This document shows, piece by piece, positions 18,172 through 26,798 of a DNA stretch of 64,000 nucleotides (positions within the stretch are counted from its first letter, which is position 1; every line of letters begins with the position of its first letter). The notes beneath the pieces were generated by a model. That model saw nothing but the letters and a program-made list of their open reading frames with translations. It searched no databases and was not told the origin of the DNA. The DNA is from an uncultured Negativicutes bacterium (lineage in GTDB: Bacteria > Bacillota > Negativicutes > Veillonellales > Megasphaeraceae), in assembly GCA_900752195.1 (NCBI GenBank), contig CAADUJ010000007.1, positions 277,594 through 341,593 of the forward strand, written 5' to 3'. The translations under genes were made by a program, and so were the position numbers.

Positions 18172-18795
18172 ATGTTTGATTTTGATTTAATGTCCATGGT
18201 TGCCGGCATCCCCGGTTTAATCATTGCCTTAGCTATACATGAATATGCCCATGCCTTAGTGGCAGATCGGTTAGGGGATCCTACACCTAGGATGATGGGC
18301 CGACTGACGCTGAATCCTGTTGCTCATATCGACCCCATTGGTCTTATCATGCTGTTTGTTGCGCGTTTTGGGTGGGCTAAGCCTGTTATGATTGACCCTT
18401 CTAATTTCCGGAATTGGCGTACCGGTGAAATCTGGGTAGCTTTGGCAGGCCCGACGTCGAACTTACTTATTGGCTTTTTGGCAGCGTTCATTCAAATCCT
18501 GTGTTATCGACTCGGTTTTTGGTCTAGCGGATTGAATATCGTCATTACGCTTATCATTATTTACAATGTGAACTTTGCCATTTTCAATCTGATTCCGTTG
18601 CCGCCTTTAGACGGATCAAAGTTGTTGTTGGCATTTTTACCCAATCAATGGGCTGAGAAGATGGCTATGATCGAACGATATAGTTTTTTAATCCTCATTG
18701 CCCTCATGATGACGCCTGTGTTCTCTATGATACTCGTTCCACTGTCGCGTCTTGTGTTATCCGTTTATTCGATGATTTTAGGTATTTTTTTCTGA
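18172..18795 (+). CDS. Site-2 protease family (M50) membrane protein
   Basis: 207 residues, the compact SREBP/YwhC-type M50 family. Zinc motif HEYAHALVADRLGD (HExxH, residues about 23-36), a second NPVAHIDPIG block, and the LPPLDGS motif (about 143) supplying the third ligand. Five to six membrane helices. Target unknown. AAGGAGG before ATG; 17 bp after pyrD. Confidence 0.92.
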   Translation: MFDFDLMSMVAGIPGLIIALAIHEYAHALVADRLGDPTPRMMGRLTLNPVAHIDPIGLIMLFVARFGWAKPVMIDPSNFRNWRTGEIWVALAGPTSNLLIGFLAAFIQILCYRLGFWSSGLNIVITLIIIYNVNFAIFNLIPLPPLDGSKLLLAFLPNQWAEKMAMIERYSFLILIALMMTPVFSMILVPLSRLVLSVYSMILGIFF

Positions 18796-18813
18796 TGTAA
18801 GGAGGTATAGCCG

Positions 18814-19365
18814 ATGCAACAACTTAAGAAATATATTCTTTCAATAGTGGCTGGCGGCCTTCTGATTCCTGCTACTGCAGGTGCATTCGATTACAATCTT
18901 TCTATTGATGAAATCAGTGAATCGCCGCTTACAGCATATAATACGATTTACTTAGGCATGCCTAAGAAGGATTTTGCCTTGAATTTTTCCGTCTTGCCTG
19001 ATTGGACTTTTTATGCGAGTGATGGCGTCTTTGAAAAGGCGGAACGAAAAGGTGATTTTGACGGTAATACCGTTATAGAAGGTCTTGATATCTACACCGC
19101 CAATGGCACACCTGACGGACGGGTATTGGCCTTTGAAAATTATTTTAAGTGTCCCAATAAGCGCATGGCCCGTGAAATGTATGCGCGCCTTTCTGGAACC
19201 ATCTATGCATCCATGGAAAATTTCCCATCCTATCAGTCGGACAAAGAAATCCGTTGGATTGAGGGAGATGTTACTATCGTGACCTACATTGATGAACGGA
19301 AGGACGATGCCGGATATTATACTGTGGTCATTCGTCGCTATAACAATACTGTCATGAATCAGTAA
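18814..19365 (+). CDS. Hypothetical exported protein
   Basis: 183 residues, family not recognised. A Sec signal peptide is clear (KKYILSIVAGGLLIPATAGA, cleavage after AGA), so it is a periplasmic or surface protein. The mature part is a mixed alpha/beta domain without cysteine pairs or repeats. Good AAGGAGG site; 18 bp after the M50 protease, suggesting co-transcription. Confidence 0.75.
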   Translation: MQQLKKYILSIVAGGLLIPATAGAFDYNLSIDEISESPLTAYNTIYLGMPKKDFALNFSVLPDWTFYASDGVFEKAERKGDFDGNTVIEGLDIYTANGTPDGRVLAFENYFKCPNKRMAREMYARLSGTIYASMENFPSYQSDKEIRWIEGDVTIVTYIDERKDDAGYYTVVIRRYNNTVMNQ

Positions 19366-19379
19366 GCTATGGAATATAT

Positions 19380-19407
19380 TTGACATATTCTATAATTCTG
19401 CTATAAT
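19380..19407 (+). promoter_or_regulatory. Promoter of htpX
   Basis: TTGACA (19380-19385), 16-nt spacer, TATAAT (19402-19407). Confidence 0.75.
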
Positions 19408-19474
19408 ATAGTGAAACCTGATTTTACCTTTTGACTTTTAGATGTGTAAGTATGACAGAATAGAGGAGATTCGT

Positions 19475-20329
19475 ATGAATTCTATTAAAACTGCATTTCT
19501 TATGACCTTATTGGCTGGTATTATGATGCTGATTGGTAAGGCCTTTGGTGGGAACCAGGGAATGATGATCATGCTGGTCATCGCTATTGGTATGAACTTT
19601 TTTACCTATTGGTTCAGCGACTCCATGGTCATCAAGGCCTATCGTTGTCAAGAAGTAGGTCCGGATCATCGTCTCTATGTGATCATCCAGGACCTGGCCC
19701 AGCGGGCAGAGCTCCCGATGCCGAAGGTCTATATCATTCCCACACAGGTACCTAATGCGTTTGCGACGGGACGTAATCCTTCTCACGCAGCTGTAGCCGC
19801 TACAGAAGGTATTCTCAAGATGCTTGATGATGAAGAAATCCGCGGCGTTTTAGCTCATGAAATGAGCCATATTTTACATCGTGATATTTTGATCAGTACG
19901 ATTGTAGCAACGTTTGCGTCGGTTATCGCCTGGATTGCAAACATTGCTCAGTGGGCAGCTATTTTCGGTCGTGGTAATGATGACGACGAAAATGGAGGCA
20001 TCGTGGGATTGCTCGTCACCATTATTATTGCACCGTTGGCTGCTTCGATTATTCAGTTTGGCATCAGCCGTACCCGCGAATACATGGCTGATGAAGAAGG
20101 CGGTCGTATGACCGATGATCCTCTTGCATTAGCACGGGCGTTGGCTAAAATCGATAACTACGCTCATTACCAGGTCTTGCCAGGTGCTACTAAAGCAACG
20201 GCTCACATGTGTATCATCAATCCCTTTGCCGGTATTTCATCGGGTTTGATGAATCTTTTCAGTACCCATCCATCGACGAAAAGCCGTATCGAACGACTTC
20301 AGGAATTAGATCATGAACTTCATGGTTGA
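19475..20329 (+). CDS. htpX: HtpX family zinc metalloprotease
   Basis: 284 residues, M48B inner-membrane protease for quality control of membrane proteins. Two N-terminal membrane helices, then VLAHEMSHILHRD (HExxH), a further membrane pair and EYMADEEGGRM with the third zinc ligand. The frame extends upstream to 19442, but GAGGAG sits just before ATG 19475, which is the family's normal start. Confidence 0.96.
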   Translation: MNSIKTAFLMTLLAGIMMLIGKAFGGNQGMMIMLVIAIGMNFFTYWFSDSMVIKAYRCQEVGPDHRLYVIIQDLAQRAELPMPKVYIIPTQVPNAFATGRNPSHAAVAATEGILKMLDDEEIRGVLAHEMSHILHRDILISTIVATFASVIAWIANIAQWAAIFGRGNDDDENGGIVGLLVTIIIAPLAASIIQFGISRTREYMADEEGGRMTDDPLALARALAKIDNYAHYQVLPGATKATAHMCIINPFAGISSGLMNLFSTHPSTKSRIERLQELDHELHG

Positions 20330-20338
20330 TGGCAATAT

Positions 20339-20420
20339 AAAAAACACCTTTGTCTGATATGTACGCGCTTTACGGGACATCCCGTAGAGCGCGTACAATC
20401 TGTAGGCAAAGGTGTTTTTT
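20339..20420. terminator. Nested bidirectional terminator between convergent genes
   Basis: Outer stem AACACCTTTG (20343-20352) with CAAAGGTGTT (20407-20416), flanked by A and T runs, encloses a separate 17-bp GC-rich hairpin (20360-20376 with 20381-20397, ACAT loop, one G-U). Serves htpX on plus and the dehydroquinase-like gene on minus. Confidence 0.85.
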
Positions 20421-20439
20421 TTACGTCTTATGGAAGACG

Positions 20440-21186
20440 TTATTTTTCTTCTTTTTCTTTCAGGATTGCGTGTAGTTGCTCACATGAAGGAAGTTCATCT
20501 GTTTCCCCATCTACGTCAGCATATACAATGGGCGAAAAGAAGGTATTTCCTTTTTTGAGTTCTTCTTTTGCAATGGCTCCTGTCGGTTCGATGATAATAC
20601 GATAGCCAAAGTTATCATTCATGAATTCCGTTGCACTATCCTGGAGCAAATCGAGTTCTTCTTTCGACGTAACGGGGCAGATAAGATGGAAGGCGTTTAA
20701 GGAATCAATATCTGTGAAAGGTTCTAGCTTTGTTGCCAATTCAGAAGCACTTACAGGCGTATCAAGATGGAGTGTGACGATGGGAATCAGTCCTGTATCA
20801 TCGCACTGGTCACATAAATCTTCAATCGTATCCATATCTGTCGCCGATTCTATTTCCAGCGCATCACAGAGGCCGCAACGAATGGCAAAGCTCAGGATAT
20901 CGTAGTAATCACGAGCTGTCTGGTAATATTCAGGAAGTTTTTTCATGTCACATGAAAAGATGACAGGTTCTTCATTGGTTACCGATTGAATCATGAGAAT
21001 GGCGTTCCAAAGTTGCGAAAGGTTTGGCAGGCCCGCAAAGGATCCCGCCTTGAATTCAATGATATCATGAGGCTTCTTCATGATATCTTCGCAACGGAAA
21101 CATATATCACCTACTGTTTCTCCTTCACAGGGGACGCACAGAATAGGTTTTTTACTGTTTAAACGAAGTTTAACTAAATTAGACAT
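20440..21186 (-). CDS. Type I 3-dehydroquinate dehydratase-like protein lacking catalytic residues
   Basis: 248 residues collinear by eye with type I AroD. KPILCVPCEGETVGDI matches the first strand, and HDIIEFKAGSF matches the DILEWRVD block with its Glu kept (E44). The active-site His may be kept (TLH, H140). The Schiff-base lysine of the IPKIAVMP block is replaced (FHLICP, F166), and two catalytic arginines appear as Asp (D80) and Lys. It is therefore probably not a working dehydroquinase. Start ATG at 21186, with GGAGG 7 nt upstream, is preferred to a frame-extended start at 21204. Confidence 0.7.
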   Translation of the reverse strand: MSNLVKLRLNSKKPILCVPCEGETVGDICFRCEDIMKKPHDIIEFKAGSFAGLPNLSQLWNAILMIQSVTNEEPVIFSCDMKKLPEYYQTARDYYDILSFAIRCGLCDALEIESATDMDTIEDLCDQCDDTGLIPIVTLHLDTPVSASELATKLEPFTDIDSLNAFHLICPVTSKEELDLLQDSATEFMNDNFGYRIIIEPTGAIAKEELKKGNTFFSPIVYADVDGETDELPSCEQLHAILKEKEEK

Positions 21187-21295
21187 CCTATAGCCTCCTA
21201 TCATAGACGATGCTTGCTATGTGTATCGTATATTTATCTCTTTTATTATAGTGTATCCCCTTGATTAGGGCAAGTCCACTGAGATGAGATAGTCT

Positions 21296-21324
21296 TTGCC
21301 CGACTACGTGTGGTCTGATATAAT
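21296..21324 (+). promoter_or_regulatory. Promoter of the 131-residue hypothetical gene
   Basis: TTGCCC (21296-21301), 17-nt spacer, TATAAT (21319-21324). Confidence 0.6.
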
Positions 21325-21353
21325 AAATATAATGAAATCGAAGGAGTGATACT

Positions 21354-21749
21354 ATGAACGTGTATGTCAATGGAGAAATGAAAGGCCTTCACGTGTATGA
21401 TCGGACGACAGGAGCCGATTATGCTAAGGCTGTCGTATGCGCACAAGAACAGCTCGAAACAGGTCCTATGGGCGAGTTTATGATGACGGAGGAAGAATAT
21501 CAGGACTGGAAGGATCAACTGGCTGTATTGCAGGAATCGGAAGATATACGATATCGACTGAAGGATCTTGTGGATGAAGAAGAGCTCAATCGATATCTTT
21601 ATGAAGATACGATGTATCTCGTTCATATCCGGGAAACTATCGAAGGCGAGCACTATTGTCTGAAAGAGCTGGAAACTGCGTTAGAAGAGAAAAATGTGAC
21701 ATGGTTGAAACAACACAGATTCGATAAGGTCATAGAAGGGCTCGTTTAG
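21354..21749 (+). CDS. Hypothetical acidic cytoplasmic protein
   Basis: 131 residues, not recognised. Very acidic and mainly helical after a short beta start (MNVYVNGEMKGLHVY); no signal peptide or membrane segment. AAGGAG 8 nt before ATG and a promoter upstream support it as a real gene, apparently monocistronic. Confidence 0.7.
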   Translation: MNVYVNGEMKGLHVYDRTTGADYAKAVVCAQEQLETGPMGEFMMTEEEYQDWKDQLAVLQESEDIRYRLKDLVDEEELNRYLYEDTMYLVHIRETIEGEHYCLKELETALEEKNVTWLKQHRFDKVIEGLV

Positions 21750-21770
21750 TACGTATCTTTCATAAAATAC

Positions 21771-21799
21771 TTGTCATACTTCTAGAGGTGTGGTATCCT
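21771..21799 (+). promoter_or_regulatory. Promoter of the polysaccharide deacetylase gene
   Basis: TTGTCA (21771-21776), 17-nt spacer, TATCCT (21794-21799) preceded by TGG. Confidence 0.55.
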
Positions 21800-21841
21800 T
21801 TAACGGTGCATACTTAGAGTAAAGACAAGGGAGTCTTTGAA

Positions 21842-22693
21842 GTGAAAAAGTTTTTTACCTGGTTCTTAGGAATCATGCTTTCAATGATAGTGCTCATTGC
21901 AGGTATTTTTGCGTACTGGTATTTTGGGTCTACCAATTATTTACTGACAGGTGTGCCAGTCCTGAATTATCATCAAGTAAATAATAAATACCAGACTGTC
22001 CTTACGATGAAGCCTGAAAACTTTGATGAACAAATGAAATACCTTCATGACAATGATTACCATAGTATTACGCAGGAAGAATTTGATGCGTATATGAGTG
22101 GCGATGGCGATTTGCCTGACCGGCCGGTCATGATTACCTTTGATGATGGGTATATCGATAATTATAAGGAAGCATATCCTATTTTAAAGAAATATGGCTT
22201 TACAGCTACGATTTTTGTCATTACCGATCTCGTTGGTAAGCCGGGATATCTGACATGGCCTATGATTCAGGAAATGGGCGCCGATGGCATTCAATTCGGT
22301 TCTCATACGATTAGCCATAAACCGCTGACCTCTTTTGATCGTAACGGCGTACGACGAGAGTTACAAGAATCGAAAAAAATCATCGAGGCCCATACCGGAC
22401 AGCCTTGTACGTATATAGCCTTTCCTGAAGGTAAGTTCAATGATGTCGTTATGGAGGAAACGAAAAAGGCCGGATATAAATATGCCTTTTCCGTTGAAAC
22501 AGGCCGTGATTTCCCGTGGGATGACCATTACGAATTGGATCGTGTCCCCATGTTTGAAGGGCCTATCAGCTTTAAACACTTCAAATTCCGTCTGACTTTC
22601 AGCGCGTTTAGTGCACTAGTCTGGAAGTCACATAAATATTTTGAAAATATTGAATGTACAAAAAGTATTGCAAAAGAGATTCCCTATCCATAA
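21842..22693 (+). CDS. Polysaccharide deacetylase (NodB/CE4) family protein
   Basis: 283 residues. N-terminal membrane anchor (about 5-28), then VPVLNYHQVN, MITFDDGYIDNY (CE4 motif 1, Asp-Asp), FGSHTISHKPL (motif 2, HxxxH metal ligands) and IAFPEGKFND. Expected to remove acetyl groups from an envelope polysaccharide or peptidoglycan outside the inner membrane. GTG start with AAGGGAG upstream. Confidence 0.92.
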   Translation: MKKFFTWFLGIMLSMIVLIAGIFAYWYFGSTNYLLTGVPVLNYHQVNNKYQTVLTMKPENFDEQMKYLHDNDYHSITQEEFDAYMSGDGDLPDRPVMITFDDGYIDNYKEAYPILKKYGFTATIFVITDLVGKPGYLTWPMIQEMGADGIQFGSHTISHKPLTSFDRNGVRRELQESKKIIEAHTGQPCTYIAFPEGKFNDVVMEETKKAGYKYAFSVETGRDFPWDDHYELDRVPMFEGPISFKHFKFRLTFSAFSALVWKSHKYFENIECTKSIAKEIPYP

Positions 22694-22716
22694 CAGGTAA
22701 TATATACTTGGATATG

Positions 22717-22765
22717 AAAAAGCCTCCTTCTCTGCTGAAAATCAGCGAAGAAGGGGCTTTTTTTT
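22717..22765 (+). terminator. Terminator after the deacetylase gene
   Basis: Stem AAAAAGCC...CCTTCT with AGAAGG...GGCTTTTT and an inner GCTG/CAGC hairpin, followed by Ts. The A run on the 5' side lets it serve the minus strand as well. Confidence 0.85.
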
Positions 22766-22789
22766 CATAGTCGTTGCGTCCGTATCATT

Positions 22790-23959
22790 TTAACAATAGG
22801 CTTTCTTATAAATGGCAACACAGGCTTCTTCAGAAAGAGTGACCCTGTCGTTGGCAAATAAAAAGGCCATGGCAGATTGTGCGATATGGGCCATTTGGGG
22901 AAATTCTGATGGCGTTATATTGTAGTCCCGCATGTGCAGATCCTGAACGTCGCAAGCCTTTTTCAACTCTTCCAGAGCAAGTAAAAATTCTTCTGGTCCC
23001 GTAGCGCTTTCATTACCTAAGTAGTGGGCCAGTTGGATGAATCGGTCATCCATTTCATGGGTGTCGATTAAGTAGGAGAAGTAAGCATGACTCAACATGA
23101 TAAGACCGGCGCCATGAGGAAGTTCTTGATGGAACGATGAAAGTGAATGTTCCAATGAATGATGGCTGATCGTAGAAGACAGGACCATTTCTATTCCTCC
23201 TAAGTAGCTGGCAAAAGCCACCTCTGTTCTAGCTTTGATATTCTTGCCCTCTGCAACGGCCTGGGGAAGGTAGGCAGCAATACGCTGAATGGCTTCGCGG
23301 GCGACCATTTCACTTACTGCATTACTCTTGTTTGAAAGGTATCCTTCTATATTGTGAAACAGTGCATCAAACCCCTGATAAGCAGTAAAACGAGGTGGCA
23401 CTGATACCATCAGTTCAGGATCGATAATAGCTAGTTTAGGGAATAAGGATCTATCTTTGATGGGCGTCTTTTCTTGTGTGTCAGGATTGGTGATTACGCC
23501 GCCGGCATCTGTTTCAGAGCCTGTTCCAGCTGTCGTTGGAATTGCGACGATGGGAAGGGGCGTATTGGCAATTTTCTTTTTGCCACCGGTACCATTGGTG
23601 ATATAATCCCATACATCACCGCCGTTGGTGGCAACGACAGCGATGCCTTTAGCTGCATCGAGAACGGAGCCGCCGCCGAGAGCAACCAAAAAATCTACGT
23701 TGCCAGCACTGGCAATGCGACCGCCATTAGTGACGGTTTCACGAAGCGGATTTGCTTCGATTTTGTCGTACAACAAAAACGTGACTCTCGCTGACCGGAG
23801 TTGCTCTTCTGTGCGGGATAAATAGCCATTTTCCTTGGTAGATTTTCCATTTGATGTGATAATCAAAGCTTTTTTTCCTGGCAGGGGAAGTTCGTGTAAA
23901 TGATTTAATTGGCCTGCGCCAAAAACGGCATGAGTCGGTATATTGAATTGAAACATCAT
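22790..23959 (-). CDS. Iron-containing alcohol dehydrogenase
   Basis: 389 residues, group III Fe-ADH: NAD(P)-binding LVALGGGSVLDAAKG, PTTAGTGSE, and metal-binding residues in FHNIEGYLSNKS, HHSLEHSLSS and LPHGAGL. Family members reduce aldehydes or ketones such as butanal or lactaldehyde; the substrate here is not evident. Its start region (AAAGGATGAT before ATGATG) fits 23959 or 23956. A single-gene unit. Confidence 0.94.
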   Translation of the reverse strand: MMFQFNIPTHAVFGAGQLNHLHELPLPGKKALIITSNGKSTKENGYLSRTEEQLRSARVTFLLYDKIEANPLRETVTNGGRIASAGNVDFLVALGGGSVLDAAKGIAVVATNGGDVWDYITNGTGGKKKIANTPLPIVAIPTTAGTGSETDAGGVITNPDTQEKTPIKDRSLFPKLAIIDPELMVSVPPRFTAYQGFDALFHNIEGYLSNKSNAVSEMVAREAIQRIAAYLPQAVAEGKNIKARTEVAFASYLGGIEMVLSSTISHHSLEHSLSSFHQELPHGAGLIMLSHAYFSYLIDTHEMDDRFIQLAHYLGNESATGPEEFLLALEELKKACDVQDLHMRDYNITPSEFPQMAHIAQSAMAFLFANDRVTLSEEACVAIYKKAYC

Positions 23960-24098
23960 CGTATCATCCTTTCTGCTATGTTGTATTGTATTATTATAGC
24001 AAGATACTGATTCATATGTTAGATAAAATGAGGATAATTTACGAATTGTAATAAATCTGTAACAAAAAAACTATTAATAGTACATGTTCCTATTAGAA

Positions 24099-24977
24099 TT
24101 AGTGTAAACGTTTCAATGACCGATAGGCGCCGCTGCAATACATGGCAATAGCTATCCAGGCAAAGGCGAAGGTAATGGCCATGGGTTCTGTAATGGATTC
24201 TCCTGAACAGAGGCCAACAAAAAGAGTAATAGACGGGGATGTATACATGAGTATGCCTGCCATCGTCATGGGGACTCCTTTTACCCCGGCGGAGAATAGC
24301 ATCATGGGAACGGCTGTAACGATGCCTGTCAGGGGCAATAATAACCATTGCCATCCTTGGAGATGGCCAGTTGCGCCGATGCCGTTCGCTTCACTCCACA
24401 AAATGAAAAGCAACGAAAGCGGGACCATAGAAAAAGACTCGATGAACACGGAGACCTGACTGTCTAAGGTGATTTTTTTCTTTAGGAGACTATAGCTGGC
24501 CCAGGATAAGCAAATAAGGAATGATAAGTAGGGGACAGAACCATAGAGAATAAACGCGATGAAAAGACCAGCGGCGGCCACGACAATGGCACATTTTTGA
24601 AGGGTTCCGATGGCTTCATGGAAGATGATTCTGCCAAAGAAAATCACGACGAGAGGGTTGATGAAATAGGCAAGACTGGCCTGCAAGATGTAACCTCGTG
24701 TAACGGCATAGATATATGAACCCCAATTGACGGTAATAAGGACACAGGCACTTATGACATAGGGCCATTGTTCCTTATGTTCAAGGAGCTGTTTAAAGTT
24801 GGAAAAGAGATGTTTTTGTACAATCAAGAGAAAGCATAGGACGGCGGCCCAGACGATACGGGATGCCAATGTATATAAAGGTGTCAAGTCGCGCAGGAGC
24901 ATCCAGAACGCTGGAAGCAGTCCCCACATGAACTGACTGAGCATGAAATAGACATAATAGATTCCTGTACGGGTCAT
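24099..24977 (-). CDS. rarD: RarD-type EamA transporter
   Basis: 292 residues with ten hydrophobic helices in two EamA halves. The opening (FMLSQFMWGLLPAFW, LASRIVWAAVLCF) and TRGYILQASLAYFINPL block are characteristic of RarD permeases. Substrate unproven. Its ATG overlaps the stop of the upstream kinase-like gene by 4 bp, so the two are translationally coupled. Confidence 0.9.
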   Translation of the reverse strand: MTRTGIYYVYFMLSQFMWGLLPAFWMLLRDLTPLYTLASRIVWAAVLCFLLIVQKHLFSNFKQLLEHKEQWPYVISACVLITVNWGSYIYAVTRGYILQASLAYFINPLVVIFFGRIIFHEAIGTLQKCAIVVAAAGLFIAFILYGSVPYLSFLICLSWASYSLLKKKITLDSQVSVFIESFSMVPLSLLFILWSEANGIGATGHLQGWQWLLLPLTGIVTAVPMMLFSAGVKGVPMTMAGILMYTSPSITLFVGLCSGESITEPMAITFAFAWIAIAMYCSGAYRSLKRLH

Positions 24978-25702
24978 AACGTCTCCTGTGATGAATAGTT
25001 CTGGACGAAGTGTTTTACGTATTCTTTGGTTCTATCGACAGCTACCACATCAATCCAGCCAAAATGAGACAAGATGTGGCAGGCAGAAAACAACTGATGA
25101 TGGGCATGTATAAACGAAATGACGTCTTTAAGTAAATGCCACGCTTCATTACTTGTAGATGCATAGGCAGTAATGGCACAGTCTAAAAGGGTTGTAGATT
25201 CAGACCAGTCTTCACGCATATATCCGTGGATGAAAAGAAAGATGTCGACAATCCGTTTATCGACGGAGAAAAAAGTCATTTCATTTTCCCAATCTAATAA
25301 GGTTATCTTGTCGGACTTTCCATCATAACAAATATCTCGTAAAGCAGGACGACCGTGATGAAGACCACAGGTATGTAATTTTCCTAATGCCATACCGGCT
25401 TTAGCAAATGCTTTATGGGCTAATTCGGGGCGAGTAGATACAAGACGCTGCAATGGTTGTCCGCACGCTTCCATGACTACGATACGGGGAGCGATGGAGA
25501 TGCGTTCGTTTACGAGCTGGATTTTCATCAATTCTGTCAAGTAGGATACTCGTGTCCCTTGTTTGGCAAAACGATTCCTGTGGTTCGACATACATCGCTT
25601 GATATAATAGTCAGATCCTTTAAAAGAAAACGAAATAATTCTCTTATTACGATGGGTAAGAACTACTTTTTTTGCGGCATTTGCCAATTCAATATCATAC
25701 AT
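24974..25702 (-). CDS. Kinase-fold phosphotransferase-like protein
   Basis: 242 residues resembling small-molecule/LPS kinases (APH/Kdo-kinase fold). A catalytic-loop-like LHHGRPALRD follows GKLHTCG (residues about 107-123), and LLDWENE (about 135) matches the metal-binding DxE block. The N-lobe has lysine-bearing YYIKRCMSNHRNR. The substrate may be an envelope sugar or a small metabolite, but this is not decidable. Coupled by ATGA overlap to rarD. GAGGAG precedes ATG 25702; a promoter and an 11-bp repeat lie upstream. Confidence 0.7.
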   Translation of the reverse strand: MYDIELANAAKKVVLTHRNKRIISFSFKGSDYYIKRCMSNHRNRFAKQGTRVSYLTELMKIQLVNERISIAPRIVVMEACGQPLQRLVSTRPELAHKAFAKAGMALGKLHTCGLHHGRPALRDICYDGKSDKITLLDWENEMTFFSVDKRIVDIFLFIHGYMREDWSESTTLLDCAITAYASTSNEAWHLLKDVISFIHAHHQLFSACHILSHFGWIDVVAVDRTKEYVKHFVQNYSSQETL

Positions 25703-25737
25703 GTAGAACTCCTCGTTTAAAAAATATTTAAAATATA

Positions 25738-25768
25738 TTTACATCCAATTTACATCCAATTTACATCT
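25738..25768 (-). repeat. 11-bp helically spaced repeat in the kinase-rarD leader
   Basis: Unit ACATCCAATTT at 25741-25751 and 25752-25762, with a third partial ACATC at 25763. On the minus strand it begins right after the predicted transcription start. Confidence 0.7.
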
Positions 25769-25772
25769 TTGT

Positions 25773-25801
25773 ATTGTAGCGTATTTTGCTGTAAACATCA
25801 A
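25773..25801 (-). promoter_or_regulatory. Promoter of the kinase-rarD operon
   Basis: Read on minus: TTGATG, 17-nt spacer, TACAAT. Transcription would start just before the 11-bp repeats. Confidence 0.65.
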
Positions 25802-25813
25802 TTTTGAATCCAA

Positions 25814-25868
25814 ATAAAATACAGCCAACAATAAAGCATACAAGACTTCATTGTTGGCTGTATTTTAT
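25814..25868 (-). terminator. Terminator of the tRNA-Met gene
   Basis: Perfect 19-bp inverted repeat (25814-25832 with 25850-25868), 17-nt loop, with an AT-rich tail in the minus direction. Unusually long and perfect for a terminator. Confidence 0.75.
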
Positions 25869-25946
25869 GTCATCTTACACAAACAAAGAGATGACCAAAT
25901 GTATAGCAGGGAATCCGTTGACATCGTATCCCTCATCTTCAAGGGT

Positions 25947-26021
25947 TGGTGGGCCTACTTGGATTCGAACCAAGGACCAACCGGTTATGAGCCGGGGGCT
26001 CTACCGCTGAGCTATAGGCCC
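25947..26021 (-). tRNA. tRNA-Met (CAT)
   Basis: 75 nt on minus: acceptor GGGCCTA/TAGGCCC, anticodon stem CCGG/CCGG, anticodon CAT at 25987-25989, T-loop GGTTCGAAT, encoded CCA. It pairs at position 1-72 (G-C), so it is not an initiator. Elongator Met is preferred; the lysidine-modified tRNA-Ile2 shares this anticodon and cannot be excluded. Confidence 0.9.
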
Positions 26022-26055
26022 GTCTAAAATAGAAGGGGAAAACCCTTACCGAAAT

Positions 26056-26084
26056 ATTATAATACGAGTCCTATACTTCGTCAA
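26056..26084 (-). promoter_or_regulatory. Promoter of tRNA-Met
   Basis: Read on minus: TTGACG, 17-nt spacer, TATAAT, about 35 nt before the tRNA. Confidence 0.75.
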
Positions 26085-26114
26085 GTAAAAAGCTAGGCCC
26101 TACAGGACAAAAAT

Positions 26115-26798
26115 TTATAATATATCAAATATGCAGATATTGTGATTGGCATTATGATTTAACAAGGTGCTGTCAACTTCCGTTTCAAGAGAGTGGAGAT
26201 GGTCTTTCAAATTCTCGATGCGTCGTGCCAATTGTAATGGATCTACAAGGCGCATTGCTTGTTCCCGTTGAAAGGTTGTGATGAACTCTTTCATTTCTTC
26301 TGGCGACATTTTCGCATCGCCCGCTTTTTTTAGGAGCTCTTCACTACATATTTGACTTATACGTTCATTATAAGAGGCGATTTCAATCGTAGCCGTATTG
26401 ATTTCATCGGTAATGAACTGATAGAATTTCTTTTTCATGGGAATGGAAAAGGAGCGGATGACGATGAGGTCGCTAATAGTCATCCTTTTATTTTCAAGGA
26501 CGATCGTGTCAAGTTGTTCCATGTGGATCTTATCGGGATTAATTCCCATATTACACATATTGATGGAACGTTTCAAGAGAAAGTATTGATGAATCATTTC
26601 TTCCGTAGATTCATATTGATGGCGGATAGACTCTTCTTTAACATGGACTGGAACGCCATTCGTACATACGAGGCTCGTCCCGATAACCGTCGATACGAAC
26701 CGATATTTACGGGAGCTGTGAGCTAGACGTTTCTCAAGCCTTCCTCGTATATTTTTAGCCATACTTAAGGCCTTATGGATGGGAATTTCATTTTCCAT
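26115..26798 (-). CDS. Hypothetical helical protein
   Basis: 227 residues, not recognised. Almost entirely predicted helix with heptad-like stretches (residues about 10-30 and 175-215); no signal peptide, membrane helix or metal motif. GGAGTG (minus) lies upstream of the ATG. It stands alone, downstream of nothing and before the tRNA-Met gene. Its middle (MTISDLIVIRSFSI) faintly recalls small phage-borne helical proteins, but not enough for a call. Confidence 0.65.
   Translation of the reverse strand: MENEIPIHKALSMAKNIRGRLEKRLAHSSRKYRFVSTVIGTSLVCTNGVPVHVKEESIRHQYESTEEMIHQYFLLKRSINMCNMGINPDKIHMEQLDTIVLENKRMTISDLIVIRSFSIPMKKKFYQFITDEINTATIEIASYNERISQICSEELLKKAGDAKMSPEEMKEFITTFQREQAMRLVDPLQLARRIENLKDHLHSLETEVDSTLLNHNANHNICIFDIL

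Noticed and set aside
26115..26798. Phage origin for the 227-residue helical gene
   Set aside because: It stands alone next to a tRNA, but no other phage gene, integrase or att repeat adjoins it.
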